64,000 nucleotides of DNA from Babylonia areolata. Lineage: Eukaryota > Mollusca > Gastropoda > Neogastropoda > Buccinidae. The position numbers were made by a program, and so were the translations under genes. Where the stretch lies: the NCBI RefSeq assembly GCF_041734735.1, contig NC_134894.1, positions 56,972,905 to 57,036,904 on the forward strand. The letters run 5' to 3'. This document shows, in pieces, positions 12,601-22,500 of this stretch (position 1 is its first letter; every line of letters starts with the position of its first letter). A model generated the notes under the pieces. That model was not told the origin of the DNA and did no database searches. It saw only the letters and a program-made list of their open reading frames with translations.

Positions 12601-15600
12601 ATTTAACTCCTTCCTGTTTTTTTTCTTCTGTTTTTTTTTCTTTTTCTCAAGGCCTGACAAGGCGCGTTGGGTCACACTGCTAGTCAGGTATCTGCTTGGC
12701 AGATGTGGTGTAGCGTATATGGATTTGTCCGAACACAGTGACGCCTCCTTGAGCTGCTGATCCTGATACTGATACCTGTTCTCTCAGATCTTCTGGAGAA
12801 AAGCTCCTTGGAGTCCCCAGTTTCTCTTCAAAGACATATGATCAAGGAGCCTTTCAATATCGAGCTTCTACTGTCTGGATTTCTCTCCCTCTGCATTTTC
12901 ATCACTCACCAACTCTGTCCTCTTTCAAAACAAAAATTTTAAGACGTATCTGTTCAACAGGGCTTACAGACGTGATTCAGTATAGTTGTCTGTTTGCCTG
13001 TACCCTTTTTTCCCACTTCCCCAACCTTCCCAACCCCAACTGCTTCCTGGCCACTCCCCACCACAATCTTTTCTTTCCCCTAATGAAGTTTCCAGGTGTG
13101 TTTGCTGGTGTGACGGGCGCAATAGCCGAGTGGTTAAAGCGTTGGACTGTCAGTCTGAGGGTCCCGGTTTTGAATCACGGTGACGGCGCCTGGTGGGTGA
13201 AGGGTGGAGACTTTTACGATCTCCCAGGTCAGCATAGTGCCTGAACCCCCTTCGTGTGTATATGCAAGCAGAAGATCAAATACGCATGTTAAAGATCCTG
13301 TGATCCATGTCAGTATTTGGTGGGTTTTGGAAACAAGAACATACCCAGCATGCACACCCCCGAAAACAGAGTATGGCTGCCCACATGGCGGGGTAAAAAC
13401 GGTCATACATGTAAAAGCCCACTCGTGTGCATACGAGTGAACGTGGGAGTTGCAGCCCATGAACGCAGAAGAAGAAGAAGAAGAAGTTTGTTGGTGGGCA
13501 GTCTCTTAGCCTCGGTGTGGGCATGAGTGTGGATACATGTGTGTAATGTTTTTTTTTAGTGTGTGTGTGTGTTGTTGTTGTTTTTGTTGTTTTTGATGAT
13601 TGAGTTTTGCAATCTATATTATTGTCACAGCATATAAAGATTTTTTCTCTTGTATGTTTTATTATGCTGTTGTATGCCATTAATGTGCTTTTACATGTGC
13701 ATTATTTCTAGTTGGCCTTTGGGAACCATCCCAACGCCGACTGTCTTAAAACCCACTTGGCCGAGAGAGTGGGGATGTACTTGGGCAAGACACTCTCCAC
13801 TATAATCAAATTCTATCCCAAATAGTCGGAACAGCAGTTGCCTCCTCTGCTGTTCTGATGGTCATAGTCGGACACGACTAACTATCATATATTTCTTGAG
13901 AGGCGCATAGACTCCACAGTTTGGGGAGTTTGCACCAAACAAGTGCTATATTATCATGATCATATAGAACATGCAGCCAGGCAGAAAGAGTGACAACCTG
14001 CTGATTGTTGACAACCCAATCTAAAATTGTGAATGAGGTGGTAGTGTTGGCTTGCAGAAAAAGTGGTACAGAGCTATTGCTTTGGTTGTGTGTTGCGGTA
14101 CAGTCATGTACCACGTCATGCCTTGTGCTGAAACTGCAAATGTTTCGTAAAATCACTTCGTCAAAGCTAATGTAGGAGGAAAAAACAGATTCATCTTGTC
14201 ACTGAAGTGGAATGTATGAAACTTACAATTTTTGGTGTTCCTTATGCCAGCTCGCACCAACACTCGTATACACAGTGACATGCACACATGCACGAAAGCA
14301 TTGTTCTTTTCTTCTTTGAGGGGCTTATTTCTGTATGAGGAAGGAAGAATTTCCTGCATTGGAAAATAATGCTCCCAGTTATTTTACCAGGTAGAATTAA
14401 GATTGTGGGAGTCCCTTTTTGCCTGCAGCCTTTGTTCCATCCACACAGATTGATTGATGATGCAGGCAAACAAGACAAGTGAGAGCTAGAGAAGTCATGG
14501 TGAGAGAGAACGAGCAAAGTGACAAATTTGTATTTGTATTTCTTTTTATCACAACAGATTTCTCTGTGTGAAATTCGGGCTGCTCTCCCCGGGGAGAGCG
14601 CGTCGCTACACTACAGCGCCGCCCATTTTTTTGTATTTTTTCCTGCATGCAGTTTTTTTTTGTTTTTCCTATCGAAGTGGATTTTTCTACAGAATTTTGC
14701 CAGGAACAACCCTTTTGTTGCCGTGGGTTCTTTTACGTGCGCTAAGTGCATGCTGCACACGGGACCTCGGTTTATCGTCTCATCTGAATGACTCGCATCC
14801 AGACCACCACTCAAGGTCTAGTGGAGGGGGAGAAAATATCGGCGGCCGAGCCGTGATTCGAACCAGCGTGCTCAGATTCTCTCGCTTCCCAGGCGGACGC
14901 GTTACCTCTAGGCCATCACTCCACAAATTTAGGTGTTGCATCAGTGGAAAGGGGTATTTGACAGGAGCAGGACTGACAGGCCTGACTGATGATTTTTTTT
15001 TGTTTTTGTTTTTGTAAGAATAGTGTGTTGCCAAGGAGAACACCAAGGTTCTTGACTTAGCTAGAAAGAACAAGGATGAAAGTATTGCCATGTTTGATTG
15101 TGTCAGTAGTAACACTAAAACCGGTGAGTTTTTGTTTGGTTACAATGAGCATTGCTTCAGTTCAGACAGCATTTAGTTGTTATTTATTTTGAGTCATCCA
15201 GTTCTGAATGCCCAAGAAGCAGTCGTATGTTTCTAGCAAGAAACAAGTTCGTTTTCAGTGGTGTCACTTTTCTGAAGTTTAACTCACTCAGTACGGCCAG
15301 TCCACTCTTCTCCTCTACACAGACCCCTCGGATGTCCAGTGGGTGTCTGAATGACCCAGCCTTTAGCTTCCGTCATGAGAATTGTGGTATTCTTTGTCAA
15401 CATTCACCTCTTCAGTACAAGAGCCTTCCACTTGCAATATTTTGATGATGGTAATTGGTGTGAAATGCTGCTAACGTCATCGCTTTTGCCGTTCGTATGG
15501 AGAGAGTTAATGTCATTGGCATAAGAATGATGACTGGTGGTAGTTGATCATTTCAGCAAGGGGAACAGTGCACAGTGTGAAAAAGAAAGGGGCCTTAAAA

Positions 15601-16500
15601 TTACCCTTGTGGAACTCTGTGTTTAGCTTTGATGGGTTCAAACTTGTGACTGTCAGTTGTAAGAATTTGTAAGTCTCCATATCAGTCACTAAATTTGGAA
15701 TCAGTCAGTGAGATGCAAGGTCTGTCATGAATATGTGTGTGTAAATTTGACTGCCATTGTGTGTTAGTATCCCAACTGAGTGTGTGGAGGAGGGGGGTAG
15801 AGGAGGTGCAGGGTAATGTGTGTGTGTGTGTGTGTGTGTGTTGGAGCTCATGTACGTTTATATGTATTTGACTGTGCTTTCATATCTGTGAAACTGCATG
15901 TTTGGTGCATATCTGTTATGCATGTGTGGGTGTATGTGTGAATGTGTGTCTTCATGTTTTACATTTATTTGCTTATTTATCATCATTGTTGCCTTATTTA
16001 TTTATTTATTTATTTATTTTTTATTATTATTATTTTATTATTATTATCATTACTACTACCCTTTTTTTTATATCATAATTATTATTTATTTATTTATGTA
16101 AGCTTATCTATTATTTATTCACTTTTTTTTTCTCAAGGCCAGACTAAGCGCGTTGGGTTACGCTGCTGGTCAGGCATCTGCTTGGGAGATGTGATGTAGC
16201 GTATATGGATTTGTCCGAACGCAGTGACGCCTCCTTGAGCTACTGAAACTGAAACTGAAACTATCCCTACTGCAGTTGCGGCTTTTGTTGCTACTTGTTT
16301 GACTTGTACCACTGCTATTACTACTTCTAGTAGACTAGCCTGCATTCTTCCTCCTCCTACCAAGCCCGCTTTGCCCTCTGCTGAAGTCGTCATGTAGTGT
16401 GTTTGTGTGTCGCTGTGTGGGTGGATGTTTGTGTGTGTGCTGGCATGTGTGCGTACGTGTGTACGTGTGTAGGATGTTTTGTCTTGTGTGTGTGTGTGTG

Positions 16501-16541
<41 letters not shown>

Positions 16542-17503
16542 TTGTTGATACCTGCAATTTGTAGTATTGTCTTGGTGTATAGATTTTGTATTTGTATTTT
16601 GTATTTTGTATTTCTTTTTTATCACAACAGATTTCTCTGTGTGAAATTCGGGCTGCTCTCCCCAGGGAGAGCGCATCGCTACACTACAGCGCCACCCTTT
16701 TTTTTTGTATTTTTTCCTGCGTGTAGTTTTATTTGTTTTTCCTATCGAAGTGGATTTTTCTACAGAATTTTGCCAGGAACAACCTTTTTGGTGCCGTGGG
16801 TTCTTTTACGTGCGCTAAGTGCATGCTGCACACGGGACCTCGGTTTATCATCTCATCCGAATGACTAGCGTCCAGACCACCACTCAAGGTCTAGTGGAGG
16901 GGGAGAAAATATCGGCGTGCTGAGCCGTGATTCGAACCAGCGCGCTCCGATTCTCTCTCGCTTCCTAGGCGGACGCGTTACCTCTAGGCCATCACTCCAC
17001 TGTATACACATGTATGTGTTGTTGTTTTTTTTATATGCAGAAGTATGTTATTATGTACTATTGTTTATGTTTTGTTTTATGTACGGAGCTTAGAGCCCAT
17101 TACATGGGATGTTTGTACTATATGAGTACTATCTATAATTATTATTATTATTATTATCATTATTATTATTATTATTATCGTTGTTGTTGTTTTTGTTGTC
17201 TGGCCTCCTTGTCACAGTGATCCCTGTCTGTGTGGGGTGCAGGTGATGCTGATCTTCCAGCCTGACAGCCCCAACCTGGTGGACCGAGAGCTGGTGTCCA
17301 ATCTGCAGGACAAGTACATGGGCCTGCTGAAGCACTACCTGGAGTCCAAGTTCTCCTTTGAGTTCGCCCAGCGCTACTTTGTCGCCATCCTGGAGAAGGT
17401 GTCCGACCTGAAAAAGCTGAGCGAGCAGCACTCGCGGATTTTGCTTCAGGTCAACCCCAGCCAGATCGAGCCCTTGATGCTGGAGATTCTTAACCTGAAG
17501 TGA
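5820..17503 (+). CDS. HR96: Nuclear receptor, HR96/NR1J type (whole gene model)
   Basis: Ligand-regulated transcription factor of nuclear receptor subfamily NR1J. Drosophila DHR96 is the known relative and acts in xenobiotic and lipid responses. Coding exons are 5919-6092, 7326-7443, 11366-12180 and 17243-17503. All introns are GT-AG and all joins are in frame, giving 455 residues, a normal length for the family. Residues about 30-95 are the C4 zinc-finger DNA-binding domain with P-box [10 protein letters not shown], the ESCKA signature of HR96. A hinge follows with a 3 x 20-residue repeat and an IKTE sumoylation-type motif. The ligand-binding domain ends in [11 protein letters not shown], a good AF-2 helix 12. 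The start is the first ATG in the exon (5919); an in-frame TAG at 5859 lies upstream. Any 5' UTR exon left of 5820 was not found. The ligand cannot be predicted from this sequence. Confidence 0.93.
6135..6184 (+). repeat. (TA)n microsatellite, left arm
   Basis: Fifty bases of TA repeats, 42 bp after the exon donor, directly abutting the SINE-A copy. The same repeat resumes on the other side of the SINE. Confidence 0.95.
6185..6548 (+). mobile_element. SINE-A copy inside a (TA)n tract
   Basis: The tRNA-like head GACGGGCGCAATAGCCGAGTGG has an A-box-like TAGCCGAGTGG and a B-box GGTTCGAATC. The body includes CACGTTAAAGATCCTG and GGTGGGTTATGGAAACAAG, and the tail is GAACGCAGAAGAAG-like. Just before the tail it lacks the GTGGGAGTTGCAGCCCACG segment present in other copies. 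It is flanked on both sides by TA repeats. Confidence 0.9.
6549..6609 (+). repeat. (TA)n microsatellite, right arm
   Basis: Sixty-one bases of TA repeats following the SINE-A tail. The remaining intron to 7325 is AT-rich with GTTT and GTT simple repeats and no recognisable gene. Confidence 0.95.
7326..7443 (+). CDS. HR96: HR96-like exon with second zinc finger
   Basis: The acceptor TTTATTCATTTTCAG ends at 7325 and the donor TTAG|GTGAGG starts at 7444. The 118 bases continue in frame as [20 protein letters not shown], then [19 protein letters not shown]. Four cysteines complete zinc finger 2, and [11 protein letters not shown] is the family's usual post-finger sequence. The exon ends in phase 1. 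Confidence 0.95.
7444..8072 (+). other. Receptor intron, T-rich, no feature
   Basis: Non-coding and T-rich. It ends in the fragment CTGCCCCATCATCTGCACC (8056-8074), which matches one end of repeat D (see 10096-10560). Confidence 0.6.
8053..8310. mobile_element. Repeat D edges with a SINE-A 3' part between them
   Basis: Positions 8056-8074 match the left end of repeat D. Positions 8075-8235 are the 3' part of SINE-A, from AGCGTTCGGTGGGTTATGG to GAACGCAGAAGAAG. Positions about 8268-8307 (AAGCTAAGGTCACATGAGAG, then GCATGAAAGGC) match the right end of repeat D at about 10515-10555. The middle of D, including everything upstream in the SINE, is absent. Confidence 0.65.
8440..8645. repeat. Repeat module E, next to SINE-A
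   Basis: The sequence from GATGTGGATACTTATATAGC through TCCTCGGTCAGAGACCGAG to CAGACAGACATATAACA is found again, reverse-complemented, at about 20105-20335. Both times it abuts the 3' side of a minus-strand SINE-A. It may be an alternative 3' tail module of the SINE. Confidence 0.65.
8643..8968 (-). mobile_element. SINE-A copy, minus strand
   Basis: On the + strand it reads as the complement of SINE-A: TTACCCCGCCATGTAGGCAG, GGTTCAGGCACTAGCAGG, then AACCATTCAGCTATTGCACC at the tRNA-like head near 8950-8968. It lacks the (GAA)n tail and runs into module E instead. Confidence 0.88.
8969..10070. other. Receptor intron, no recognised element
   Basis: Non-coding. It contains a short (CTTGT)n run at about 9894-9914 and several T-rich tracts. 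No exon signal was found. Confidence 0.55.
10071..10560 (-). mobile_element. Repeat D, SINE-like, minus strand
   Basis: On the minus strand this is about 460 bp ending in a long A tail (T-rich at 10071-10096 on the + strand). It has no tRNA-like A/B boxes. A second partial copy lies at 19655-19860 and edge fragments lie at 8053-8310. CACACACCAGAGGAGACCC is shared between the two large copies. The class is unknown; a polyadenylated retroposon is likely. Confidence 0.65.
10913..11345. repeat. tRNA-like SINE fragment between near-identical direct repeats
   Basis: TTTAAACTC..TTTAAACCCAGT occurs at 10913-10936 and again at 11322-11345 with about two differences. Between them, near 11127-11200, is a tRNA-like block with GTAATGGGTAAGACAG and a perfect B-box GGTTCGAATC followed by a T run. 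The arrangement looks like a retroposon with target-site duplications. The right copy ends 20 bp before the next acceptor. Confidence 0.5.
11366..12180 (+). CDS. HR96: HR96-like exon: hinge and most of the ligand-binding domain
   Basis: The acceptor CACTACTACAG ends at 11365 and the donor CAG|GTAAGT starts at 12181. With the carried base the exon gives 272 codons, ending in phase 0. The order is a basic C-terminal extension ([17 protein letters not shown]), [12 protein letters not shown] with a psi-K-x-E sumoylation-type motif, three tandem copies of a 20-residue Ser-rich unit, then the ligand-binding domain from about [11 protein letters not shown]. The NR signature region [20 protein letters not shown] is intact. 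It ends in [10 protein letters not shown], which continues directly into the last exon. Confidence 0.95.
11501..11672 (+). repeat. 60-bp in-frame tandem repeat in the receptor hinge
   Basis: Three copies start at 11501, 11561 and 11621. Each encodes [20 protein letters not shown], with ELL changed to EPL in copy 3. Copies 1 and 2 are identical at the DNA level, so the expansion is recent. The period keeps the frame. Confidence 0.95.
12223..12454 (+). mobile_element. TTAA MITE, copy 2
   Basis: It has the same ends and body as the copy at 1242-1473, with TTAA on both sides. It lies 43 bp downstream of the receptor exon donor at 12181. Confidence 0.85.
12640..12775 (+). mobile_element. SINE-C 3' end fragment
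   Basis: It matches SINE-C from CTCAAGGCCTGACAAGGCGC through CTTGGCAGATGTGGTGTAGC to GTGACGCCTCCTTGAG, then GATACTGATACTG in place of the usual CTGAAA repeats. It is 5'-truncated. Confidence 0.8.
12784..12975 (+). mobile_element. L2/CR1-like LINE C-terminal fragment
   Basis: One frame reads [40 protein letters not shown] and FKTKILRR. This is the C-terminal block of L2-like LINE proteins and resembles the end of the LINE at 4262-5512. Confidence 0.7.
13112..13486 (+). mobile_element. SINE-A copy, full length
   Basis: It is complete from TGACGGGCGCAATAGCCGAG to the (GAA)n tail. GTTTGCTGGTG just before it and GTTTGTTGGTG just after it look like an 11-bp target-site duplication with one change. 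Confidence 0.92.
13720..13885 (+). repeat. Unclassified repeat, exon-like in appearance
   Basis: GAGAGAGTGGGGATGTACTT, GGCAAGACACTCTCCACTAT, then GGTCATAGTCGGACACGACT: I recognise this text as an interspersed repeat of snail genomes (from memory). It follows a TTTCTAG acceptor-like site, but the receptor reads directly from 12180 to 17243 without it. Confidence 0.5.
14523..14925 (-). mobile_element. SINE-B copy 1, minus strand
   Basis: On the minus strand it begins GTGGAGTGATGGCCTAGAGG with a B-box GGTTCGAATC. The central domain follows (GATGAGACGATAAACCGAGG, GGCAAAATTCTGTAGAA), and the tail is rich in ATACAAATACAAA. ACAAATTT flanks it on both sides (14522-14529 and 14923-14930) as a target-site duplication. 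Confidence 0.92.
15279..15510 (+). mobile_element. TTAA MITE, copy 3
   Basis: It has the same ends, size and body as the copy at 1242-1473, flanked by TTAA on both sides. Confidence 0.88.
15511..16126. other. Receptor intron, simple repeats only
   Basis: It contains (GT)n at about 15818-15841 and an ATTT/ATT-rich block at 15963-16125. No exon was seen. Confidence 0.6.
16127..16265 (+). mobile_element. SINE-C 3' end fragment
   Basis: CTCAAGGCCAGACTAAGCGC leads to GTGACGCCTCCTTGAG and (CTGAAA)n at 16245-16262. It is 5'-truncated, as expected for LINE-primed copies. Confidence 0.85.
16582..17000 (-). mobile_element. SINE-B copy 2, minus strand
   Basis: Full-length SINE-B with the head at 16930-17000 and the ATACAAA-type tail at 16582-16620. 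TGTATA lies on both sides (16576-16581 and 17001-17006). The (GT)n tract at 16487-16540 precedes it. Confidence 0.9.
17085..17180 (+). repeat. Retroelement 3' tail with (ATT)n
   Basis: GAGCTTAGAGCCCATTACAT, TATGAGTAC and then ATTATTATT. This is the usual form of a LINE/SINE 3' end in this window. Confidence 0.5.
17243..17503 (+). CDS. HR96: HR96-like last exon: ligand-binding domain C-terminus
   Basis: The acceptor GGGGTGCAG ends at 17242; 86 codons follow and then TGA at 17501-17503. [20 protein letters not shown] follows ALMQ from the previous exon without a gap. The end [18 protein letters not shown] contains the AF-2 helix 12 core (E-P-L-M-L-E-I-L). Confidence 0.96.
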   Translation: MMLIFQPDSPNLVDRELVSNLQDKYMGLLKHYLESKFSFEFAQRYFVAILEKVSDLKKLSEQHSRILLQVNPSQIEPLMLEILNLK

Positions 17504-18900
17504 TTGCCTGGCATGCAGGCTGGCTCATTTTTTTTTTATTTTTTTTTTTTCAAGAGAGTAGGAAAAAGAAACATTTGAACTGGGGATGACAGAGGTGTAC
17601 AAAAACACTTGAAAAGAGTGGGAGAGGGGAGAACACTTGTTGTGGGAGAAAAAAAACTCAAAAGTGGTTGAGTTGGCTGGGTCATTGTGAATTTGTGTGA
17701 AAATGCAACGTATAATGAGCTTGGGTGAATTACGTTCCTAAGATGTCTTCTTGTCGTGACTAAATCAAACTTAATATGTCAGGAGATATCCAGGTGTTGT
17801 AGATCTCTTGATCTCTCTGTCGGTTGGTCATTCTGTTTGTCTGTCTCTTTCACACACACAAAGGCACACACACAAACACAAGATTCAAGATTAAATTTTT
17901 TTTCACCCCTTTGGGGAATGGAGGATTATAGATGAAAGAAGAAAACAAACACGAAGAATAACTAATCACTGAATTGTATTAACAACATTTAGTAGTGAAT
18001 ATAATGCCAGGTTCACAAAATACATACACATATTCAAAGCATACTGAAACATGAATATTTTGAAGGGAATATCAAACAATAAAACCACCTCTTACGTGGC
18101 ATGTTTGTGTTTGAAAGCATACGTTTTCTTGAATATGAAGACATCATTCTACAGAAATGATAACATGACCCAGGATGAAGAAAGCGTTGAGGTATCAGTT
18201 CATGTCTTAAACTATTATTATATGGATATGGCATGATGAAATGAAATTCATCTCCAATCACTGATAAATTAAATGTTTGGCGTAATCTTTCATCATGTGT
18301 GGTATGTTACAGTAATGTATGATTACAGATGTTAGTTTGTGATTGCTCTAACGTGATTAATAAGTGCATGAAGACATATTTACAGACACACATACAAACA
18401 CAGACACACACACACACACAACTTTTCTGGATACAAAACATGTATACATGCAACGAAGATGAAAAATGACAACATATTTTTGCATAGTAACTATTCAGCT
18501 ACATTCAGAAATATTGAATCCATAAAAAGAATACATGGATTTGACTATTTCTGTAGGATTTCGATTTCCATATTGGCATTTTGACCCCCCAAAAATTTTT
18601 CCCCTCCATTTCACTTTGTTTCGGTAATAAGGCATGCACTTTGATTTCAGTGACCCCTGGATCCTGGCAGCAAATTTTTCAGAATAAAAAGATTCAGTTA
18701 CTGACATCCATGATAATTATATTGCATGAATGTCTTGCACTGGGAAGAGTTGAACTTAACCACCTGAATGTCAGGTTGTTGATCACAAGGGTCTTGGTGT
18801 TGTGAAGGTTTCATTGTTTTAGGGGGCGGAGTCTCTGGTCATGTACTACAACTGTTCCACATGTTTATGTTAGTTGCCTTAAGAAAACGTCTGGAGTGTG
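17504..18900 (+). other. Probable 3' UTR and flank of the receptor gene
   Basis: There is no coding signal. A candidate polyadenylation signal AATAAA lies at 18078-18083 and another at 18683-18688; ATTAAA is at 17890-17895. The transcript end cannot be fixed from sequence. Confidence 0.45.
18078..18083 (+). terminator. Candidate polyadenylation signal
   Basis: This is the first AATAAA downstream of the receptor stop codon, 575 bp away. There is no other support. Confidence 0.25.
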
Positions 18901-18901
18901 A

Positions 18902-19288
18902 CTGTGGCCTTAACTTCTTCTTCTTCTGCGTTCACTCGTATGCACACAAGTGGGCTTTTACGTGTATGACTGTTTTTTACCCCGCCATGTAGGCAGCCAT
19001 ACTCCGTTTTCGGGGGTGTGCATGCTGGGTATGTTCTTGTTTCCATAACCCACCGAACGCTGACATGGATTACAGGATCTTTAACGTGCGTATTTGATCT
19101 TCTGCTTGCATATACACACGAAGGGGGTTCAGGCACTAGCAGGTCTGCACATATGTTGACCTGGGAGATTGTAAAAATCTCCACCCTTTACCCACCAGGC
19201 GCTGTCACCGTGATTCGAACCCGGGACCCTCAGATTGACAGTCCAACGCTTTAACCACTCGGCTATTGCGCCCGTCTGTGGCCTTAAC
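18902..19288 (-). mobile_element. SINE-A copy, minus strand, with 13-bp target duplication
   Basis: CTGTGGCCTTAAC lies on both sides (18902-18914 and 19276-19288). Between them is a complete SINE-A in reverse, from the CTTCTTCTT tail to CGGCTATTGCGCCCGTC at the head. Confidence 0.95.
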
Positions 19289-19654
19289 AAAACGAGGCTG
19301 TTGATCAGGCTAATGTCAGACAAAGCTCTTTGCAAAAACATAAAACATTATGAAGGCTTTCTTTGTCTTGGTACCACTTGCAGCCGGAATGTTGCACTGA
19401 CCATGAATTGTGTTGTTCTAGACGAGTGGAAGGGTGATGACAGGTTGGCATGGGTTATCTGGATGTGAAAAGCTGTGATTCAGGATGAGTTGCGAGAGGT
19501 GACTTTGTGTTTGGAAAAGATGTATTTTATGATTATATGCTTACATGGAAACATAGGCAGGCACCATCCTAGGCAGACTCTGGACGTGATGATGAAACTG
19601 GCCAAAAATTTGCTCCGTTGTTTTTTGGGGGGTTTTATATTTGTTTTTTTGTTG

Positions 19655-19860
19655 TTGTTGTGTTGCTGCCCCATCAACTGCACCGTTTCTGTGGCATTAC
19701 TCCCACGCTGCTCATTCCAAGTCCCCCATACACGGCCACACCCCGCTTCATCTATTGCAGTACCAGTGCTGGCAGTCTACAGGGCACAACCAATGTTGTG
19801 TCGCCAGAAAGCCACACACCAGAGGAGACCCAGCACTGCTGTTTACTCTATTGTTTGCTT
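19655..19860 (-). mobile_element. Repeat D, partial copy, minus strand
   Basis: TTGCTGCCCCATCAACTGCA to CCACACACCAGAGGAGACCC matches the left half of the copy at 10071-10560. The right half is absent. Confidence 0.7.
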
Positions 19861-20104
19861 TGAGTAAGTGTGGATGGTTTGGGGGTTAGAAGCAAGGGGT
19901 GTCTGTGTGTTCATGTGCGCTTATTTGTTTGCATGTCTTTAATTGTGACACAACATTTATTTCATGATCATATGTTACCAGTGACAGTTGACAATGAACT
20001 AAGTCCGATGGAAAATACCTGTTCATTCATCTTGTGTATATATGTGGGTCAACAGTTTAAGCGTTTGTGTGCCTATTTCTCAAGATATGTGTGGCTGACT
20101 TGGA

Positions 20105-20335
20105 CTTTCTTTCATTCTTTCTGTGTTCAGGGGCTTCAGCTCTCGCATTCACTCATAAAACGTTACATGTCTGTCTGAACGTGTATGTGTGCGTGCATGA
20201 AGTCTGATCAAACGATACAGAAAACGAATGATGAGCGTCCAGTGGCAGCTGTCAGTCTGCTGTACTCAGGTAGGCAGCCTGTTGTACAAATGCTTAGAGC
20301 TTGGTCTCCGACCGAGGATAGATGCTATATATGTA
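20105..20335. repeat. Repeat module E, inverted relative to 8440-8645
   Basis: Reverse-complemented, this matches 8440-8645: GGATACATATATAGC, TCCTCGGTCGGAGACCAAG and AGGCTGCCTACCTGAG. It abuts a diverged SINE-A. Confidence 0.6.
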
Positions 20336-20672
20336 TCCATATCTTTCATTCATCATATCTGCAAGTGCTTTTCCCACCATGCAGGTAGCAGCCACACACA
20401 GTTTTCAGGAATGTGTATGCTGGCTATGTCCCTGTTTCCAAAAACCCAACAAACACTGACATGGATTATGAGACCCTTACCACACATGGTATTTGAAATG
20501 CATGTGTATGTGCTTGAAGGAGTTTAGGGCACTTACAGGTCAGCACAAATGTTGATCCAGGAGATTGAAAAAAACTCCATTCTTAACTCATCAGACACAG
20601 AGAGTGGGATCAAACCCAGGACCTCCGGGCTGAAATTCCAACGTTTTAACCTCTCGGCTATTGTGTCCCATC
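20336..20672 (-). mobile_element. SINE-A copy, old and diverged, minus strand
   Basis: It follows SINE-A in reverse order with many changes: CCACCATGCAGGTAGCAGCC, CATGGATTATGAGACCCTTA, GGATCAAACCCAGGACC at the B-box and CTCTCGGCTATTGTGTCC at the head. It is older than the other copies. Confidence 0.75.
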
Positions 20673-22164
20673 AGATGGATGAAAACTGACCAGTGTAACC
20701 TCTGACAAGTGCTTTCTGTGCTCAGACAGGTGAGAATGTTCCAGCGTTCTGAATTTACACTGCTGTGCGCAGCACTGTCAAATATTGTCAGCATTATTTG
20801 GATATGCATTGCTGGTGAATCTGTGATGTGTCAGCTGTTTACTGACTAGCTAACACATGCTAGGGAAAATGCACATGATGAGTGTGTGTTAAAGAGAAAT
20901 GAAAATATACATGCCAGTTGGGGGTCTGATCTCGTGAGTGCATGAGAGTAGTTTGTAGGTTCTGGATGGTTGACTCACAGGTAAGCAGTGTTTTTTTTTC
21001 TGGATTTTGTTTTGTGAACAGAAGTGATTACAGCCCCCAGCTGTATGCGTGCGTGTGTCTGTGTGTGTACAAATGCAGTAACTGCGTAAAAAAAAAAATC
21101 AAACATGTTATTGGCAAAGAATATAATTTATATGGTAAAAGAAACCTATATAAAAAAAAAAATCAGTCCCTTTTTGTTTTGTTTGTTTGTTATTTGCTCT
21201 GTTCCAAGTATTGTTTACATAATGCACACATGTGAAATGTACCTGTATGTCTAGTTTATATTGCTGTATCAGCTTTACAAAACAAAACAAAAAAAAAAAC
21301 AACAACCGAATATAACATGTAATATGATCTAAAAAAAAATCCATGCTGTTGTTTGGTTGTTGTTTTTTGTTGTTGTTGGTGGTTGTTTTTTTTGTTTTGT
21401 TTTTTGTTTTTTATCCAAGCTGTTGTTTACAGATGCTCACTCCTTCGTTATTCCAACTGTATGTATGTCTCTCTCAACCCTGACCTCCTACCCCTCACCC
21501 CTCCCCTCCCCTCCCCCTCCCCTCCCCCCTGCCACAGACCCCCTCTCTCTCACCACTCCTGATTGCTCACTTGTCCTAGTTTTGTATGTCATGTTCGAAT
21601 AACACGCATGACATACCAAACTTGGAGCTGTAATTCTTCAGATGTGTCAGTTGACATACGCTTGTTGAAAATTCTGAAAGGCAGACAGTTATAACACGTG
21701 TGAACGTGTCTGAGTTGACTGTGATTGATGACGGCATGATGTGTTAGTGCTGAACATCCCGGTCTGACATTTCTTGAACATTCTTACTAGAGCGATGGTT
21801 GTTTTGTATGCTTTGTTAGTGTACTCTGTGTGTGGGTGTGGGTGTGGGTGTGTGTGTGTGGGTGTGTGTGTGTGATATTTGCATGTCTGCATGAATGTGG
21901 ATGTCTGTATGTATTTGATTTACTGGGTTGTGAGTGTTGTGTTTCAGTGCTTGTGAGTGTGTGTGTCTGTTATCACATTGTCTTACTTGTTTGCTTTTTT
22001 TTTTTTTTTTTTTTTGCTTTCATGTTTTTTTAATCATTGCCAGTGTTAATCTATAATTCAATTTAGAAGTTTGTGGTATTTTTTAAGATTTCACTGTTGT
22101 TATTGTTATGATGATTATTATCATTAGTTACTTCATATTTTGCTCATTATGATGTTTCTTTATG
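20673..22164. other. Intergenic, low-complexity tracts
   Basis: No gene is seen. It holds A- and T-runs at 21089-21420, a C-rich tract at about 21490-21545, and (GT)n at 21824-21875. Confidence 0.6.
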
Positions 22165-22500
22165 CTTTGTACCAGTCAGGTCAGGGTCATAGCCATTGCT
22201 ACTGGTACCATGTAACCCAGTACTACCTGCCGCATGTGAAGTCTCCCAACGATGGACCAGGCAGAGGAGGAAACCTTTCCCAACGGCTGTGAAGGCGGAA
22301 GAGGATGACCAAAGGGCAGGGGGCAGGGGGAACTCTTATCCTTGGCTGGAAGTCCTCCTAGGAGACAGAACTCCGAAGAAAAAACCTGCACCTGCCGAGG
22401 CTGTCCTACACGTGGCAGTATCTGCACCTGTGGGACTGTGAGCGTTGGTTGGTGAGAGAGTGGGGAAGGGACTGCACAACTCCTCTTCACTAAAAAAAAA
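22165..22500. repeat. Unclassified repeat upstream of a LINE fragment
   Basis: GGAGGAAACCTTTCCCAACG, GGAAGTCCTCCTAGGAGAC and CGTGGCAGTATCTGCACCTG: I recall this text as an interspersed repeat in snail genomes. It may be the untranslated part of the LINE that follows. Confidence 0.4.

Noticed and set aside
13712-13825. Exon-like block after a TTTCTAG acceptor ([20 protein letters not shown].. then TAG), as an alternative receptor terminus
   Set aside because: The ligand-binding domain reads without a gap from 12180 to 17243. The block has no similarity to helices 8-12 and matches text I know as an interspersed repeat. A cDNA using it would change this view.
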